Part shown: piece after piece, positions 22,464 to 35,630 of the stretch
Layout of the letters: each line of letters starts with the position of its first letter
How positions within the stretch are numbered: the stretch's first letter is position 1
NCBI GenBank assembly: GCA_029817715.1
Contig: JARUPY010000190.1
Span: 4,092,001-4,156,000 of the forward strand
From: Melastoma dodecandrum
Taxonomy: Eukaryota > Streptophyta > Magnoliopsida > Myrtales > Melastomataceae
Length of the DNA stretch: 64,000 nt
Reading direction: 5' to 3'
The notes under the pieces: model-generated
What the model was told of the DNA's origin: nothing
Databases searched by the model: none
Seen by the model: the letters and a program-made list of their open reading frames with translations, nothing else
Translations under genes and position numbers: made by a program

Positions 22464-24675
22464 GGGGGTTCGTAGAAAGTTTGAATCTTTGGAATTCGTC
22501 CCCCCTCAACAATAGACGAGAAGAGAAGAGAGACAGGGCAGGGAGAGATTAGAAGAACCGGCTTGTCCTCCTCCTGTAAAGAAGAGAAAGAGTGTTTGTT
22601 TGGTCGGGGAGGACAACTAAAACGCGGAATCACGCCGTCTTTTTCAAAATCCGCGTTTTTCTTTTTTCTTTTTTAATTAATAGAAAAGAGAACTCTAACT
22701 GGTAATGTTATTACATTACGTATTTTTAAATGTTTAATTATTTCATCAGATGAGATGAGATGCTTAAAATAAGGCAGGCCAATTTCCATGTATTTTAAAT
22801 TATAATTAATGATGGGGGAATTTTTCCAAAATGCCAACGCCGACGCCGACCTGTATCCAATCCATCCATTCATTACCCGCTAATTGTGCTCATCTATATA
22901 TTTTTTTAATTAATTAAAAGAAAAAAGGGAAGCTCCCGGACAGAGACAGACAGCCTGGCCTCCGTTTTTGGGTAATAAATAAATACACGACTCTTTCTTT
23001 AACTCAATCCACACACAAACGCGCCATCCAAGAAAACCTCGTTTTGACTTTTTTGTTGTTTGGTTGTTGTAAGAAGAGGAGTTTAGACCTCGTCGTCCTC
23101 TTTGATCTTTGAGCACGTTGGTTTTTTTTTTTTTTAGTTCTAAGAATGGATCAAAAAAAAAAATGTAAGATCACAACATCGTCGTCAATTTCAGACCAAG
23201 TTTCAAAAAGTAACTTCAATAATTTAAAAAAAATTATATTATTACTTTTAAATCTTTTAAAATTACGATCCGAAAACACAAAAAAAAACACAACTGACAT
23301 TTTATAAAAAGTTGGTTTTCGAAAATGCCAGAAGGCTCAGGGAAAAGATATTAATAATGTCGAATGGGAATGAAAGGATGGATTCCTGGTTACTTTTGTT
23401 TAGGCACAGTTCAATTGCCTCCCAACTGAAAAATACCACGTCATCCTCTCTCTCTCTCTGATTAGTTCAACGTTTGACATTTCGTTGCTGCCACGTTCGA
23501 GAAACCCAAAAACCAAATTGAAACAATGGAGGAATGAAAACGTTGCTCATCAGTTTAGGAGTCGTCCATGATTTGTCCACATCTTAATAAATTAAATTTT
23601 GGGACAATCGGACGCGGGTGTCCTAACGTTATTTATTATTTGTAATATATTCAAACGAAACAAGACGAGAGCCGTTAGTTCCTCCGCTCCCATGGCCTTC
23701 TTTAAATTTGAAAATCATGGAAAGCCACTCCCAACGTGTCCAAAACACTCACTGTCTTAGTTTTTTAATAGTAAATCATTAGGAAATCTTGTAATCATCG
23801 ACTATTCTAATATGTTAATTCGAGCAAACAAACTCATCACTACTTGATTATGAGTCCATAAAATATTTAAATGGCTCACCGTGGATGAATAAGCTCGTAT
23901 ATATCGCATTATATCCGAATTCAAAGGGTTCAATCATAATTTTTAATTAACTTACCTCGAAAACATGAAAATTTATGGTAAGAAAAATATATTGATTTCT
24001 TAATGAATGCATAAATGATTAATTATTCTCGGTATCATTATGGCTCTTTTAATGCCCCCAATCGATAGTACCATGTAATAAAGTTATTTTACTCAAACAA
24101 AATTTTGGTTTGGAATAGCGCTTACTTCAACAATATCTACGTGTCTAGTAAAATTCAGAAGAAACTACAGATTCTAAGTATTTTAAGTTGTTTTTACTTG
24201 AATTCTCAATATGATATCTATTTCGACGGATATCATTAAAGCTTAACAAATTTACAGGAGATATGTGCGAATACAATGCAACATTAATGTGAATTTCGAT
24301 TGCCTTTGATAATAAAATACTAACTCTTTCGGAACCTTATATGATTTCTGTATTATCGATGATCGTATCGATACGTTCATGTCTTTTTATTATTTATACT
24401 CATTTAAGAATTGTTTTCTTTTATAAATGGGACGTGTTGATGCGCTCTCCGAGGGGACAAATGTTAACATCATCCAATCTTGGGAATTTTTCATTTTTCT
24501 TCATGAAAAAAAATAATATCAACCATATACTATTCTTAATTGCAACGGAGGGAGCGTCGCGTCAATAATGCGATATAAAACGAATTTCTATTTATAAGAA
24601 AGGAAGAAGACAAACGCACCAACAGGTCATGAACAAGCACATTACAAAACAGACGATAGAAATCAATTGGTCATT
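22464..24675. other. Intergenic, AT-rich
   Basis: No coding region, RNA gene or recognisable transposon is seen. The first 170 bases are purine-rich leader of the COBRA-like gene. Confidence 0.5.
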
Positions 24676-25835
24676 TAAAGAATGCCAAATTATCAAATAT
24701 ATCTTAAACTTTGACACTTTTTTTCGATTTAACCTAACATTTGAAAAATATCATCTCACATTCCGATGTTGGATTATTATCTCTATTATATCCTCAGTTA
24801 GTCGTCCATGCTAACGAAGTTCTACGTGGCGCTAACGTGGCAATTAACATCGTTAATGTCACGTTTTATCTATTTTTTTCTCAAGCAAAATTATCAAATA
24901 TATTCTAAACTTTGTAACTTTTTTTTTTAATTTAGTCTAACATTTGAAAAATATCATCTTGCATCCAAACGTTGGAATGTTATTTCCATCATATAATCCG
25001 TAGCCGTCTCCAATACGAACAAATATTGTAATAGATTTTTTGGCTATTATAAATAAATTGTAGTTATTCTAATTAGAGTCAAAGTAAAATGTTTTAAACA
25101 TATCTAGGATTACTGAATGCCCACGCAAATACATTGTCATATATTATTTAGGCAAACACACGGTCATTATCTAAGCAAATAACACCGTATAAGTATGTCA
25201 ACATTGTTATACAAACGCATAACTCCAAATCAACATTATTGAGATGTCAACTTTTTGGGGTTGGGAGTCGAGGGTTAGGATGGGATAGTGGTTGGGGATT
25301 AAGGGTCGGAGTGAGATTGTGGTCTGGTGCTGGTGTAGGATTGGTTAGAAGTATGATTAAAAAATTTGTTAAGAGTGAGATTAAAATATACTTGAAGCTT
25401 TATTCGAGGTTTATGGTTCAATTTGTGAAAAAATAGATTAAACGTGGTGCTGACAGCGTTAATTGTCGTATCAACGTCACGTAGGATTCCCCGTTAGCGT
25501 CGATCACTAACATAGAATATAATAAAGATAACGGCTCAACGTCGGGATGTAAGATATATTTTTCAAATGTTAGGCTAAATTGGAAAAAAAAATGTCAAAG
25601 TTTAGAATATATTTAATAATTTATTATGAAGAAAAATAGATTAAACGTGGAGTTGAAGGCGTTAAGTGTCATGTTAGCGTCACGTAGGACTCCGTTAGCA
25701 AGGACAATTAAATGAGGATATAATTGGGCTAATATTCCAATATTAGGATGTAAGAATATATTTTTTAAATGTTAGAATAAATAAAAACAACGTCAAAGTT
25801 TGGAACATATACGAGTACTTGGCCTTTAAAGAACA
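24676..25835. mobile_element. Non-coding element with long, nested terminal inverted repeats
   Basis: The left side carries two tandem related units (about 24676-24885 and 24885-25010) with the pattern AAACTTTG...AACATTTGAAAAATATCATCT...CAT.ATAATCC...ACG. The right side carries two units in reverse complement (about 25435-25625 and 25625-25835). The outermost ends TTTAAAGAATGCCAAATTAT and ATTGTTCTTTAAAGGCCAAG (reverse complement of the right end) correspond loosely. The middle (25239-25435) is G-rich and has no transposase. This fits a foldback/MULE-like non-autonomous DNA element; the target-site duplication is not resolved. Confidence 0.55.
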
Positions 25836-27581
25836 ATAACATCAATTAATATTTATATAAGTAACACGTAAAAAAAATTTTAATTTTCTATGAGTTTAAA
25901 TTATTTCGAAGGATACATGACACGTCGTGTCAGAAGCCTTTTTTTTATTTGGAAAATGTTTTTATTAACGTAAATAAAAGTCATTTTTCTTTCTTATTTA
26001 AGAAATGAGAACAGCAACAGTCCTGACTGTTTTTCCTTCTTCCGATAAGTACAATCCACTCTGACGACTACTTGTGCTTGCACAGAGGAGTAAAAAACAA
26101 CAAAAATCACCCCCCCCCTCCCAAAACGTAATTCAAAATCACATATACAATTTTTCTTTTAATTTACTTTTTCTTAATATATACAACAGGCCATGAACAA
26201 TTATCGTGAACACGAAGAGATTACACACCACAGACACAAACAAGACATGTCATATATATATTATGAACAACATGGTCACAAACAACACGAATGAAATGAC
26301 GGATCTACCCCTGGATGTCGGGATTTGAATTCCAAATCTCACCCACCCAAAAGAGACGTTATAAAACCCCTCCCCAGATGTCCCGGACCGGTCTTTTTCC
26401 CTCAATACTTATTTTTAAAATTTAATAAAAAAACAATTCAAAAAATCAAACAAGAATGAAATGAAAATGCCATCATCATCATCATAAAATAAATAATTAT
26501 TGTTTTTCTCGAGTTATATTTTGTTATGAAAAGCCAAGGACAAATATGTCCCCCCCTCCCCCATATTTTTTTTTTTTTGGTTTTTGTTATTCACCCAAGA
26601 AAAGCAAAAAAGAAAGAAATCATTTATTGCATTTTGAACGCCAGAACACATCGGAATTTTCCCACTCTCTCTTCCCCTCTACGGCATTCAATTCTTTGGC
26701 TCTGACTCCAACAGACACCAGCAAAGTTCATCTGCTCTCAAATTCAACTTTGGGACGGCGACCCACAAACGCAGACGCCTCCCTGACCCCCCGGCGGAGG
26801 TAAAGTTTCCATCTTTGGACGAAACCCCGCTGATCCCGGCCTACGCTTTCTGTATAAAGTTGGGTTTCTTTTTTCTCTGTGGAAAGTTTGAGACTTTTTG
26901 AACTTCGGGGTTGGTGGGTCGGTCGCCCGTTGAGATCGGACGATGGATATTTTTTTTTTTTTGAGTTGGGGGAGTTCTGGGTTCTGGGTTTTGATTCAGT
27001 GGTCTGGTGAAGGGTTCCTGGGGTTGGAAGAGGTTGGAAGGAAATGTGGTTGTTTTAGCGTATCACCTTTAGTGATTGCTTAGGTACTGTGGAGTGTGAA
27101 AGGGTTTCTAGGTCCAACGGTTTTCGTGGGCTTTTTTCCGCATGTCACGCTGCAAGGGCTCCTGCAGTCTGCTTGTCGATGTTTTAGCGGAGTTAATCCG
27201 TTTTTTTGCTGTTTGATCTTAGTAATGTCATCGGATGTTTGTTTGTCTGTGTCATTGATTTCTGTGGCTCATTATCGGGATGATGGATGTCAAGGAACTA
27301 CGACAGTTTTGTGTCTTTCCATTGCCTTGTGGGAGTTTAGTGGGGCGAGATCATCAAAGTGCTCATGGCGGCGACTGTCTTCTTTGGTTGATTAGAAAAT
27401 TGTTACAGTGAGAGGTAGCGTTTTCAAGTAATTCATGGCATGATAGCTGATGCAGTGCTTCACTCTTGACACAGAAATGCAGGATCAAAATGCAGATCGG
27501 ATTCCTGCAGAATGCCAGGAGTTTTTGCGAATGAGATTACTGTGGAGCTTTTAAAGAGAGCCTTGAGTTTCCTCTAGAGGC
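25836..27581. other. Intergenic and 5' leader of the TRM gene
   Basis: AT-rich to about 26500, with no gene seen. From about 26640 the composition becomes CT-rich then G/T-rich, typical of 5' UTR and a leader intron. The true transcription start cannot be placed. Confidence 0.45.
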
Positions 27582-30500
27582 ATGGGAATGGATAAGCAAA
27601 GTTCAAAGTCCGGTGGTTATGTGGGCGGCTTCTTCCAGTTGTTTGACTGGAAAGCCAAATCGAGGAAGAAGCTATTTTCCAGCAAGTCGGAGTCACCAGG
27701 TATTAGTTTCCTTTTATGGAATGCTGATTCATGGATGGACAATCAGTAGACATTTTGTTTTGCCGCTCTAGTCGCAAATACTTGACACAGCATTCGTCAT
27801 GTAGAGCATTCCAAGCAGGGAAAGAGAAGCGAGGGAAATTTACCAATGACAAGGCTTTACCTTGTATGAAGATCCCTCCCTTTCTCAAACCTCCAATTTA
27901 TGGATCAAATCCTTAGGAAAATATTTTAAGCTGACTGATGGCAATCGTTCCTTTTTGTTTATAGATGGATGACGACGAGACAGGGATGGATTATACTAGC
28001 CGCAGCAATGGGGGATTCAGCTGTGCATCCTCTGTTACCGATGATGATGGATCCGGAAGTAGGGGTCCTAGTGTCGTGGCAAGGCTAATGGGACTGGATT
28101 CAATGCCCATGTCCATTTCCGCTGATCCATGCTTCACTCCATTTTCAGATTCTCAATCCCTTCGGGACTCTCAAAGTTATCACAGAAACCTCTATTACCC
28201 TCATAATTATCAGGTGATGTATTCTAGAAACTTCGCTAGCAAGGTGGATGGTCCTTTGAGACATACCGGGGAAGAGAAACCACAGACTCAGAGACCCCCG
28301 AGTAGGCCAATTGAGAAATTTCAGACCGAAGTTTTGCCTCCAAAATCTGCAAAGTCGATCCCGATTACTCAACACAGACTTTTGTCCCCTATAAAGAGCC
28401 CCGGCTTCATTCCAAGTAGGGATGCTGCTCACATTATGGAAGCGGCTGCCAAAATCATAGATCCGGGACAGCATCCAATGACAAAAGGGAAAATGCCTAT
28501 GCTTATGTCTTCTTCTGGGAATGGCCGGATTAGGGATGGAAAATATAAGGAAGAGCAACCATCTCATGTAATTCTCAGAGTGCAAGACATTAAAGAGAAA
28601 ATCGATGCTGCTCAGAGAACAACATCCAGGCTCACCAATGCTTCGGAGAGGTCGCTTAGTGCAAATGCATCGAAGTATCTGAAAGGCCATGCTCTCAATA
28701 AAAGCTGGAATGGTTTGGAAGCATCTCTACTTCGTGCATCCTCGGATAAAGAAGAAGCATCTTCTAGTTCTAGAAATAGAGGGAAATCTGTTTCCCTTGC
28801 TGTACAAGCAAAGGCCAATGTCCAGAAAAGAGGCGGAACGTCATTAACCGAGAGAAGTATAGTCAGCCAGATGGAAACAAGTGAAAGTAAGCTGGGCGAG
28901 TCTTTTAGAAGCCAGTCACGTGCGAACAATAGTCAGCAGAAGAGATTGCCCATCTCCAATTCTTCCAGTGTGTTGAGACTGAATCACCAGAAGCAGAACT
29001 GCACAGTAGATAAGGAAAAGTCACCTTCAGAGTCTTCAATTCCCAATATGCAAGGTAGGAAGGCTTTTTCAGTTGATGCACCTGCTCGGCCAAAGACATC
29101 AAATAGATCGGTTGGAGGATCTAGAGTGGGATCTCGGAGGTTGGAAGCAGTGGGAGGTGAAAAGGAATCTACGCCATCCAGCACTAAGCACCTCCCAAGG
29201 AAAAAACGGTCCATTGAGGGTGAACTTCAGTTCAATAAGATTCATGTTCGGGATGATGCATCTGGTGAAAAGAACAAGAAGCCAGTCCAGTCAGTATCTA
29301 AGCTGAATAAGCTCTCCACTTGGGCTGAAGATGGCAGGAAGAACGGCATGGATGTAGTTTCGTTTACGTTCACTGCCCCATTGGCACGTAGTATGCCTGG
29401 ATCTGATGCATCAGGGCAGTTGACACAGAAAAGCTCAAATTGCTTGGGTAAAAGAGCATATTCGCAAGCAGATAGTATGAGATGGCCTGCCGGTAGTAAT
29501 GTAGTAGGAGGAGATGCCTTGAGCGTGCTTTTAGAGCAGAAGTTGCGGGAATTATCCAATGACGTTGGATCTCCATGCCAAGATTCGCTAAGCGGACATT
29601 CTTCTTCTAGTTCTGCATCACCATTCCAAGATATGACATCCACACTTCCTGCAACCACCACCGGGCAAATCTCTTGGCCAAGTTGTAGCAGCTTTGGCAG
29701 TGTTGTCAGTAATGGATGCTTCACCACAGGCGTAGTTCCTTTCAAATTCAACAGTGGGATCCAGGTACAAATTACAGTAAATTCTTCCTTCCAAATGTGT
29801 AACTTCTTTAAAAGCACCATTAGTGAGCAGCCTCTAATATATTTGATTTGACAGGGTTTTGATGAGGAGAGGTATGATGACAAGGCCAAACAACTTGATT
29901 TCCGCCACCCAAGTCCCAGTTCAGTTCTAGAACTACCTTTCTCAGCAGAGAGCTGTTTTTCTTCAGAGAGCATCGACAGTAACTTCATGGAAGGTAGTTA
30001 CGATGCGTTATCCACCCTCTTATACAATGACTAAAGTTTAACCATTTGTGCAATAAATTTTCAGGAAACTGGCAGTCATTGTCTCAGACAAATGAGATTG
30101 TTGGGCTAAGCTTACAGAAAAAGCCTCAATTGCTGGAAGCAGAAGTAGACTTATCAGATTCAGCGTCCTCGCTTTCGACTCGGGGGACAATTGCTAGAAG
30201 GCATCGTGGACTTACTGTTAATGCAAATTCTACAAGTGAAAGTAATTGGGAAATCAATTATGTGAAGGAGATTCTTAGTAATATCGAGTTGATGTTCAAG
30301 GATTTCACATTGGGTCGAGCCAATGAAATTATAAGTCCTCATCTCTTTGAGCAGTTGGAAGGCAGAAAGGGTTTGACAAAGATTGATTCTGGTGATTCTA
30401 GGCTGACAAGAAAGGCACTGTTTGATTGTGTCAGTGAATGTATGGATTCGAGATGTAAGAATCTCGTCGGTGGAGGATACAGATCTTGGGCCAAAGGTTT

Positions 30501-30729
30501 GTCCATGGTCAGGCAAAAAGAGTGGCTCTCTGAAGATATCTATAAGGAGATCGTGGATTGGAGAAGATTGGGTGATTCCATGGTAGATGATCTTGTGGAC
30601 AAAGACATGAGAAGACCATGTGGGAGATGGATGGACTTTGAAGCTGATGCGTTTGCCATAGGTCTGGAGATCGAGAACGACATACTTGATTCCCTAGTCG
30701 TTGAAGCGATTGCTACTCTATTGAAATGA
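27582..30729 (+). CDS. TRM / LONGIFOLIA-type protein (VARLMGL motif and DUF4378)
   Basis: Five exons: 27582-27699, 27805-27863, 27965-29764, 29855-29993, 30065-30729, total 926 residues. Exon 1 encodes the family start YVGGFFQLFDWKAKSRKKLF. The 59 bp exon 2 joins in phase and gives HSKQGKRSEGNLPMTRLYL, which decides the model. Exon 3 contains VVARLMGLDSMP (DUF3741 box), then a long Ser/Lys-rich disordered centre with TRM-like short motifs. Exon 5 encodes DUF4378: YVKEILSNIELMFKDF, LTRKALFDCVSECMDSRC, the GLEIENDILDSLVVEAIA helix and stop. TRM proteins bind TON1/TON2 (PP2A) and microtubules and set division plane and cell elongation. The subgroup looks closest to TRM6/7/8 but that is an inference from memory. 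Confidence 0.93.
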
Positions 30730-31262
30730 TCCACATAGGTTGTGTTGATCGGTCCTAGTGACATTCGACTGACATGACATGACAAGAAATCATCTCATGG
30801 TGAATCAATGCACATGCACGAGGACTCCAATAGTTTGTATAGTCGGTGCAATCCATAAAGAATGCGCTCAGCCTTATCTGATTTGAGTTTGTATGAAGCA
30901 AGAAGGCTGCCTTCCGAAAACTTACGCATTAGTCCACATCCTCGAACAAGTTCTACATTTTTTAGGTTATGATGAACTAGTGATGCGTTGTATAGGTAGA
31001 TCTTCAAGTGAGAAATTGTCGCTTGCTGCTGTTTTCGGGCTTGATATAATTCAAAGAAACATTGAAACTTTTTCCTTTGTGATCAAGGAAAGAAGGTTGG
31101 TTTGGTTTTGGTTCACTAAAAACCAGCACATCCCTGTTAAGCTGCAGGGTCCTGCCTCTGGTACATGAATAGTCCTAGGACGAGTTCACTTCCCGCAGAA
31201 TAGTTATGGCGACAGCAGCGATGCCAATATTGATTTCTTTCTCACATAAACATAAACTGTCC
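30730..31262. other. Convergent 3' region between TRM and MYB genes
   Basis: Two gene ends meet here. Only UTR-like sequence is visible; no independent gene. Confidence 0.55.
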
Positions 31263-32604
31263 TTACTTGGGTGATGAACTGTGATCACTTGCCTCATTGT
31301 TCCTCATCATCCGTTCCCAGTCAAACCAGTAGTTCACAGATGAAGATGGTGAATTGTTGTTGTTGTGCCATTCCATGTAACTCGCAGTGACCACGGCCTT
31401 CTCTGTTTCTGTCGGCTTTCCATGCTTAATACCCTCCAATTCCTTGTCAAGATCTATGCTCTCGTCCTGCAGCAGGAATTCGTCGAGCCTCATCATTTCT
31501 CTGTCAAGCCATTCGTCTGGTCCCAACCCCAACAGTTTGTGTCCTTCACTAACGTTGTCCACATGAGAGAAATGAATTACTCCACTTTCGACCTGGTCTT
31601 TGATGACCAGCAAGCTCACGGTCGGGCCCGTTTGCGCTTCGTCCACGCCATCTCTCCCTGGGCAAGTGCTGTTGTTGGACCTTCTCAAGGATGTTGACAT
31701 CAGGGCATTCTTTTGCATGCAGAACCTGCTCGTTCTGGCTTTTCTTTTCTTGTTAGCAGTAATTGTGGCAGTTGCTGTGTTGTTCCCACCAACCATGGCA
31801 GCGGCACCCAAGGCGGTGGGTGGAGTTCGGTCCCTTCTTGAGGAAGCTGTTGCAGTCCTCTTGGTAAGAACGAGATTCCTCTTACTGACATGTGTGTTCC
31901 AGTAGTTCTTGATCTCATTGTCTGTTCTTCCCGGTAAGTGCCCGGCAATCAAGGACCATCTAACACACCCCACAAAAATGTTAAGAAATCCAGTGGACTG
32001 GAATCATGCGAATCGTGTTGGCATGAATCCCAATTAGAAAAGCTCCCATCGGCTCGCAAACCATGTTCATGGCCATGCGTGAACAGCGACATCATTCACA
32101 AACGAGGCTTTTAATGCACTTCATTCTGATTTGGAAGTCCAGGCAATGACCACGGATACAACAAATGAAGGGACATGCATAGTTGTCATCCAGCTCACTC
32201 GATGTTGAAGAACGTCCTTAACTAACAAAAACAGTTGGGAAGAAAGGTGAGAAGAAGACTGACCTGTTGCCCAAAGATGAATGCAACCGGAGAATCAGCC
32301 GGTGCTCCTCAGGGGTGATGTTGCCTCTCTTCAAGTCCGCCCTCAGGTAATTTATCCACCTCAGCCTACAACTCTTTCCGCATCTCAGCAGCCCTTCAAT
32401 TCCATGACATTCGACATCATCATCATAGAGATATTTACGTGAACTTACAAGATAAAAGGAAAAGATCATACCAGCATTCTTAGGGAGTGACCTCCAAGAC
32501 CCTTCGCCATGGACTTGGATGTACCTGGTGAGTATCTCGTCCTCTTCCCTCGTCCATCTCCCTTTCCTCAGCCCGATCTTCTCGCAGCACGGCGTTCTCC
32601 CCAT
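31263..32604 (-). CDS. R2R3-MYB transcription factor, subgroup 7 (flavonol regulator type)
   Basis: Three exons on the minus strand: 32604-32472, 32393-32264, 31959-31263, 319 residues. The start at [17 protein letters not shown] is the standard R2R3 beginning; an earlier in-frame Met at 32757 is UTR. R2: [19 protein letters not shown]3: [20 protein letters not shown] then [20 protein letters not shown]. Intron positions are the two typical R2R3-MYB sites. The bHLH-binding signature is lost in R3 (LHSSLG, AGH). Beyond the repeats [14 protein letters not shown] fits the subgroup-7 motif ([KR]..GRTSR..MK) of MYB11/12/111, which activate CHS, CHI, F3H and FLS without bHLH partners. Here the motif Gly is Ala. 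C-terminal acidic helix and [10 protein letters not shown] end follow. Subgroup call is by motif only. Confidence 0.85.
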
Positions 32605-34150
32605 TCCCACTTTTCCCCCCGTCTCTCCACAGCCCCAGTCCTTCCTTCTTGAAACACAGAGACTCCCAAGAACACGGGGCGACCTTCCCCTTTGCTTCCC
32701 TGTCCTCCTTCGTAAGAAGCGACAACTTGAGATGGAGGAGGATCCCAAAAACAACAAAAAGGTCTACTACATTCATGAGAAATAGGCGAAGAGGAAGAAT
32801 CGATTAGTAAACCGAATGCCCATACATACGGCACGGGAGGGAAAAGAACATGGCCTAGTTTAGGCCTCCTGATTCCATGAAAGAGCTTTTTTTGGTGTTC
32901 ACGAAATGAGGAAAGATGTGAGGCTGGGATCCCATTTCCTAACATCACATCTCGTTCAAAGAGTTCTATCGAAGAACGAATTAGAAACTTGGGGGAGGTG
33001 CTTGCCGCTTATAAGTCCCCTAAGTGACTTAGCCCATCCCTTTTTAGTGCAAGCATTACATGTTCCCACCGGCCGTCACTGTCCATAATAAGCTGCATCC
33101 TCAGCTTCTTGAGCGTCTGCACGTCCCCTGTCGGTGCGCACATCTCCTCTTGGATCAATCTCCCCGTTACGCGACTCGATAACGAGACACCGATTAAAGC
33201 CAATAGGAAGGTACCGCATTGAATGTTTTAGTTAGCTTTTCTGAAGTTTCCCGGTTCGGACACCGCCCTTTATTGAAACCGACTGCCCAGAAAAGATGTA
33301 TTTTTCTGTAGAGTCAAAGGAGCGATAGTGATAATACATTGTCATGGCGGAAATGATGGTAAGAACAAAGCTTTTAGGGCAGGACGATGAAGTTTTGGCG
33401 GGCATAGCCTTAGCTTATGCGTGTTCATTTCGCCCAGATGGATGAAAGAAGCCGATCGACTTTCGAATCGGCCATGGTACTCCCAACATTCATCTTACGA
33501 CAAAACATTGTAATAAATTCCATGGCCTTACCACTTTGAAAGCAGATTCGAATTTCAGTGGTACCTCTAGCCTTTCACTTTGGTAGGCCTGACTTACGCG
33601 ATCATCGTGTGTTGCAGGGGTCCTGCGACATCGCTAGTAAAGCTTTGAACGGGAATCTCTTAATTATGAAAAAAAAAAATTCCATGATGGCACCAAAATA
33701 TCACAGACCCTCGTGGACAAATTGGGCAGAGGGCCCAATCGAGGGCCTTGTCCAAAAACTCCAAGGCCCATGGGCCCATTCGAATCCAGGTTGGGGGAGA
33801 AATTCCCCTTCTCTAAGTTGTCCTTAGTTCCTTTTCTTGTCTAATTTTGTGAAGGGAACCGCGGCATACTGTTCCTTCCTATCCATGTGGTTGAAGGAGG
33901 ACATCGTCGGCCGGCTGCCGGAACGAAACTAGAGACTCGGGGATTGAAGGAATTAGATTTCGTCATTGACTTTGGAAAACTACCGTAAAGAAAAAAAGAA
34001 GAAGACAATCCATCCAACAGAGTTCCCCATGTACATAACATTTCCTCTTCTTCTTCTTCTTTTTTTCTTTCTTCCCTCGTTTATTTGGGACTCTGCTCTT
34101 TCATGGTATGTGTCGAGGGGAATGAAATGTGGTCGTCTTGTCTGAACTCT
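32605..34150. other. Intergenic, no gene recognised
   Basis: Contains the MYB promoter side and 3' flank of the endosulfine-type gene. Only short, unconvincing frames are present. Confidence 0.5.
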
Positions 34151-35630
34151 TTACTCTGCCTGCAAACACCGGCCAACGCGCGAAACATAAAGAAATTGAA
34201 AAACAATAAAAGAAAATAGAGCAAACCAGCCTTGTGATATCGAATCACTCACCGCTAAGTTGTCGCGGCCGGATGTACATGCCGGTCGCCGGGGCGGTAG
34301 CTGCTGATGTGGGGTTCTCTGCAAATACCAAAAGATTCATAATTTGTATATGCATGCCGGTTTTTTTTCTGTCTTCTCAGATAATTCAAGGAGGACAAGT
34401 ACGGGTGAACCTGCAGTTTCGGAAGAAGAGTTTCGACGGCCACGGCCGAATCTTGGCCGATCCCTGCTCCTTGCTGCTGCCCAGAAATATCAAAGAGATG
34501 AGTTTCAACACCGGTTTCGGTGGAGGAACAAAATTAGGTAAGAGGTAATAAATTTTTTTGGGGGGAGTACAAACAAGTACAATAGTTGAGATGATAGACA
34601 GAGTAGACACTAATAAAGCGTTTTCTTTATTTGTTGAATTACCTTGCATAATGCCCAGTCTGCAGAATCAAAGAATGCTCGAGCATGGTCCTACCAATTA
34701 TATACTATTATTATTAATAATACCCATAAAGACTACGAACAAGAACAAGAAGAAGAAGAAGAAGAGAGACCGACCTTGGTGATGAGGGGCTTCTTCCTGG
34801 GAACGAGTCCTCCGTACTTATTCCCCCCCTGTTTAAAAGACGAATTATGCTAATTAACTCCCGCTAAGAAATCGATAATATCGAGTTTACTTCAGAAAAA
34901 TAAGAAATTTAGAAAAACATTCGATATTTCAAACATCGAGTTTACTTAATATTATTTTACTCGACCGACCTGGAATTTTTTGCGAAATTACGATATTAAG
35001 CTAGTCGTTGTCGGCCGTTGGATGTGGGGAGCCCGTCGTCCTAACGTCGCCTTTGATATTATTATTAACACTAGTCTTAAACAAAATATTCCAACGGAAT
35101 ATTCCCGGAAAAAGTTCGGCCAGGAACCAACCAAACGGCGGAATTTGGTAATAATATCTGGAATTTGACTAAATATCTAGTTTTGGTAAGAAAAGGTTTG
35201 GCATTTAACTGTTTGTTTCTTTTTAACGTAAATGGCAAGGAGCAAAATTTACCCAAAATATTTTTCCATAGGAAGAAGAAGATATATATGTTTATCTAAC
35301 GAAGGTTAAAACTAAGGAAGGCGGGGCTTTAGAACTAACTAACAAGTACGTGTCAGAAGAAGTGGTACGATACGAACCCAATTCACGCAAAAGAGTAGTT
35401 AGGAGGGATGAGGATGAGATGGTAAAGGGAGCAAAAATCACTTTTTGTAATAAAAAAAAGGAAAGAACACCTAACTCCTCCCTCCCTCTCTGTTTCAGTT
35501 TCATCCCCAATGTCACACAACCCAGAAGAAGAAGAAGAAGAATCGAGGCACTGACCTCGTGATGCCCTTGTCCCATGTTGTTGTTGTTGTTGCTGCTGCT
35601 GCTGCTGTTGTTCTTCTTACAATCCGCCAT
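34151..35630 (-). CDS. Endosulfine/ARPP19-family small PP2A-regulator protein
   Basis: Six short minus-strand exons, all GT-AG and all phase 0: 35630-35556, 34828-34775, 34690-34643, 34473-34411, 34318-34253, 34159-34151; 104 residues in all, the normal length. Exon 1: MADCKKNNSSSSSNNNNN leader. Exon 2: GGNKYGGLVPRKKPLITK. Exon 3: DHARAFFDSADWALCK, the family core; FDSADW is the plant form of animal FDSGDY whose Ser is phosphorylated by Greatwall kinase. Exon 4: AVAVETLLPKLQ. Exon 5: RTPHQQLPPRRPACTSGRDN. The last exon is only GCA GAG and stop; reading through instead would add intron-coded residues. Phosphorylated family members inhibit PP2A-B55. Exon 4 could begin 3 bases earlier (CAG repeat). 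Confidence 0.85.

Noticed and set aside
22043..22512. Pro/Ser-rich minus-strand frames over the COBRA-like 5' end
   Set aside because: They are out-of-frame readings of the signal peptide and GC-rich coding sequence of the COBRA-like gene.
28145..28690. 181-codon minus-strand frame within the TRM gene
   Set aside because: Lies wholly in exon 3 of the TRM protein on the other strand; no similarity.
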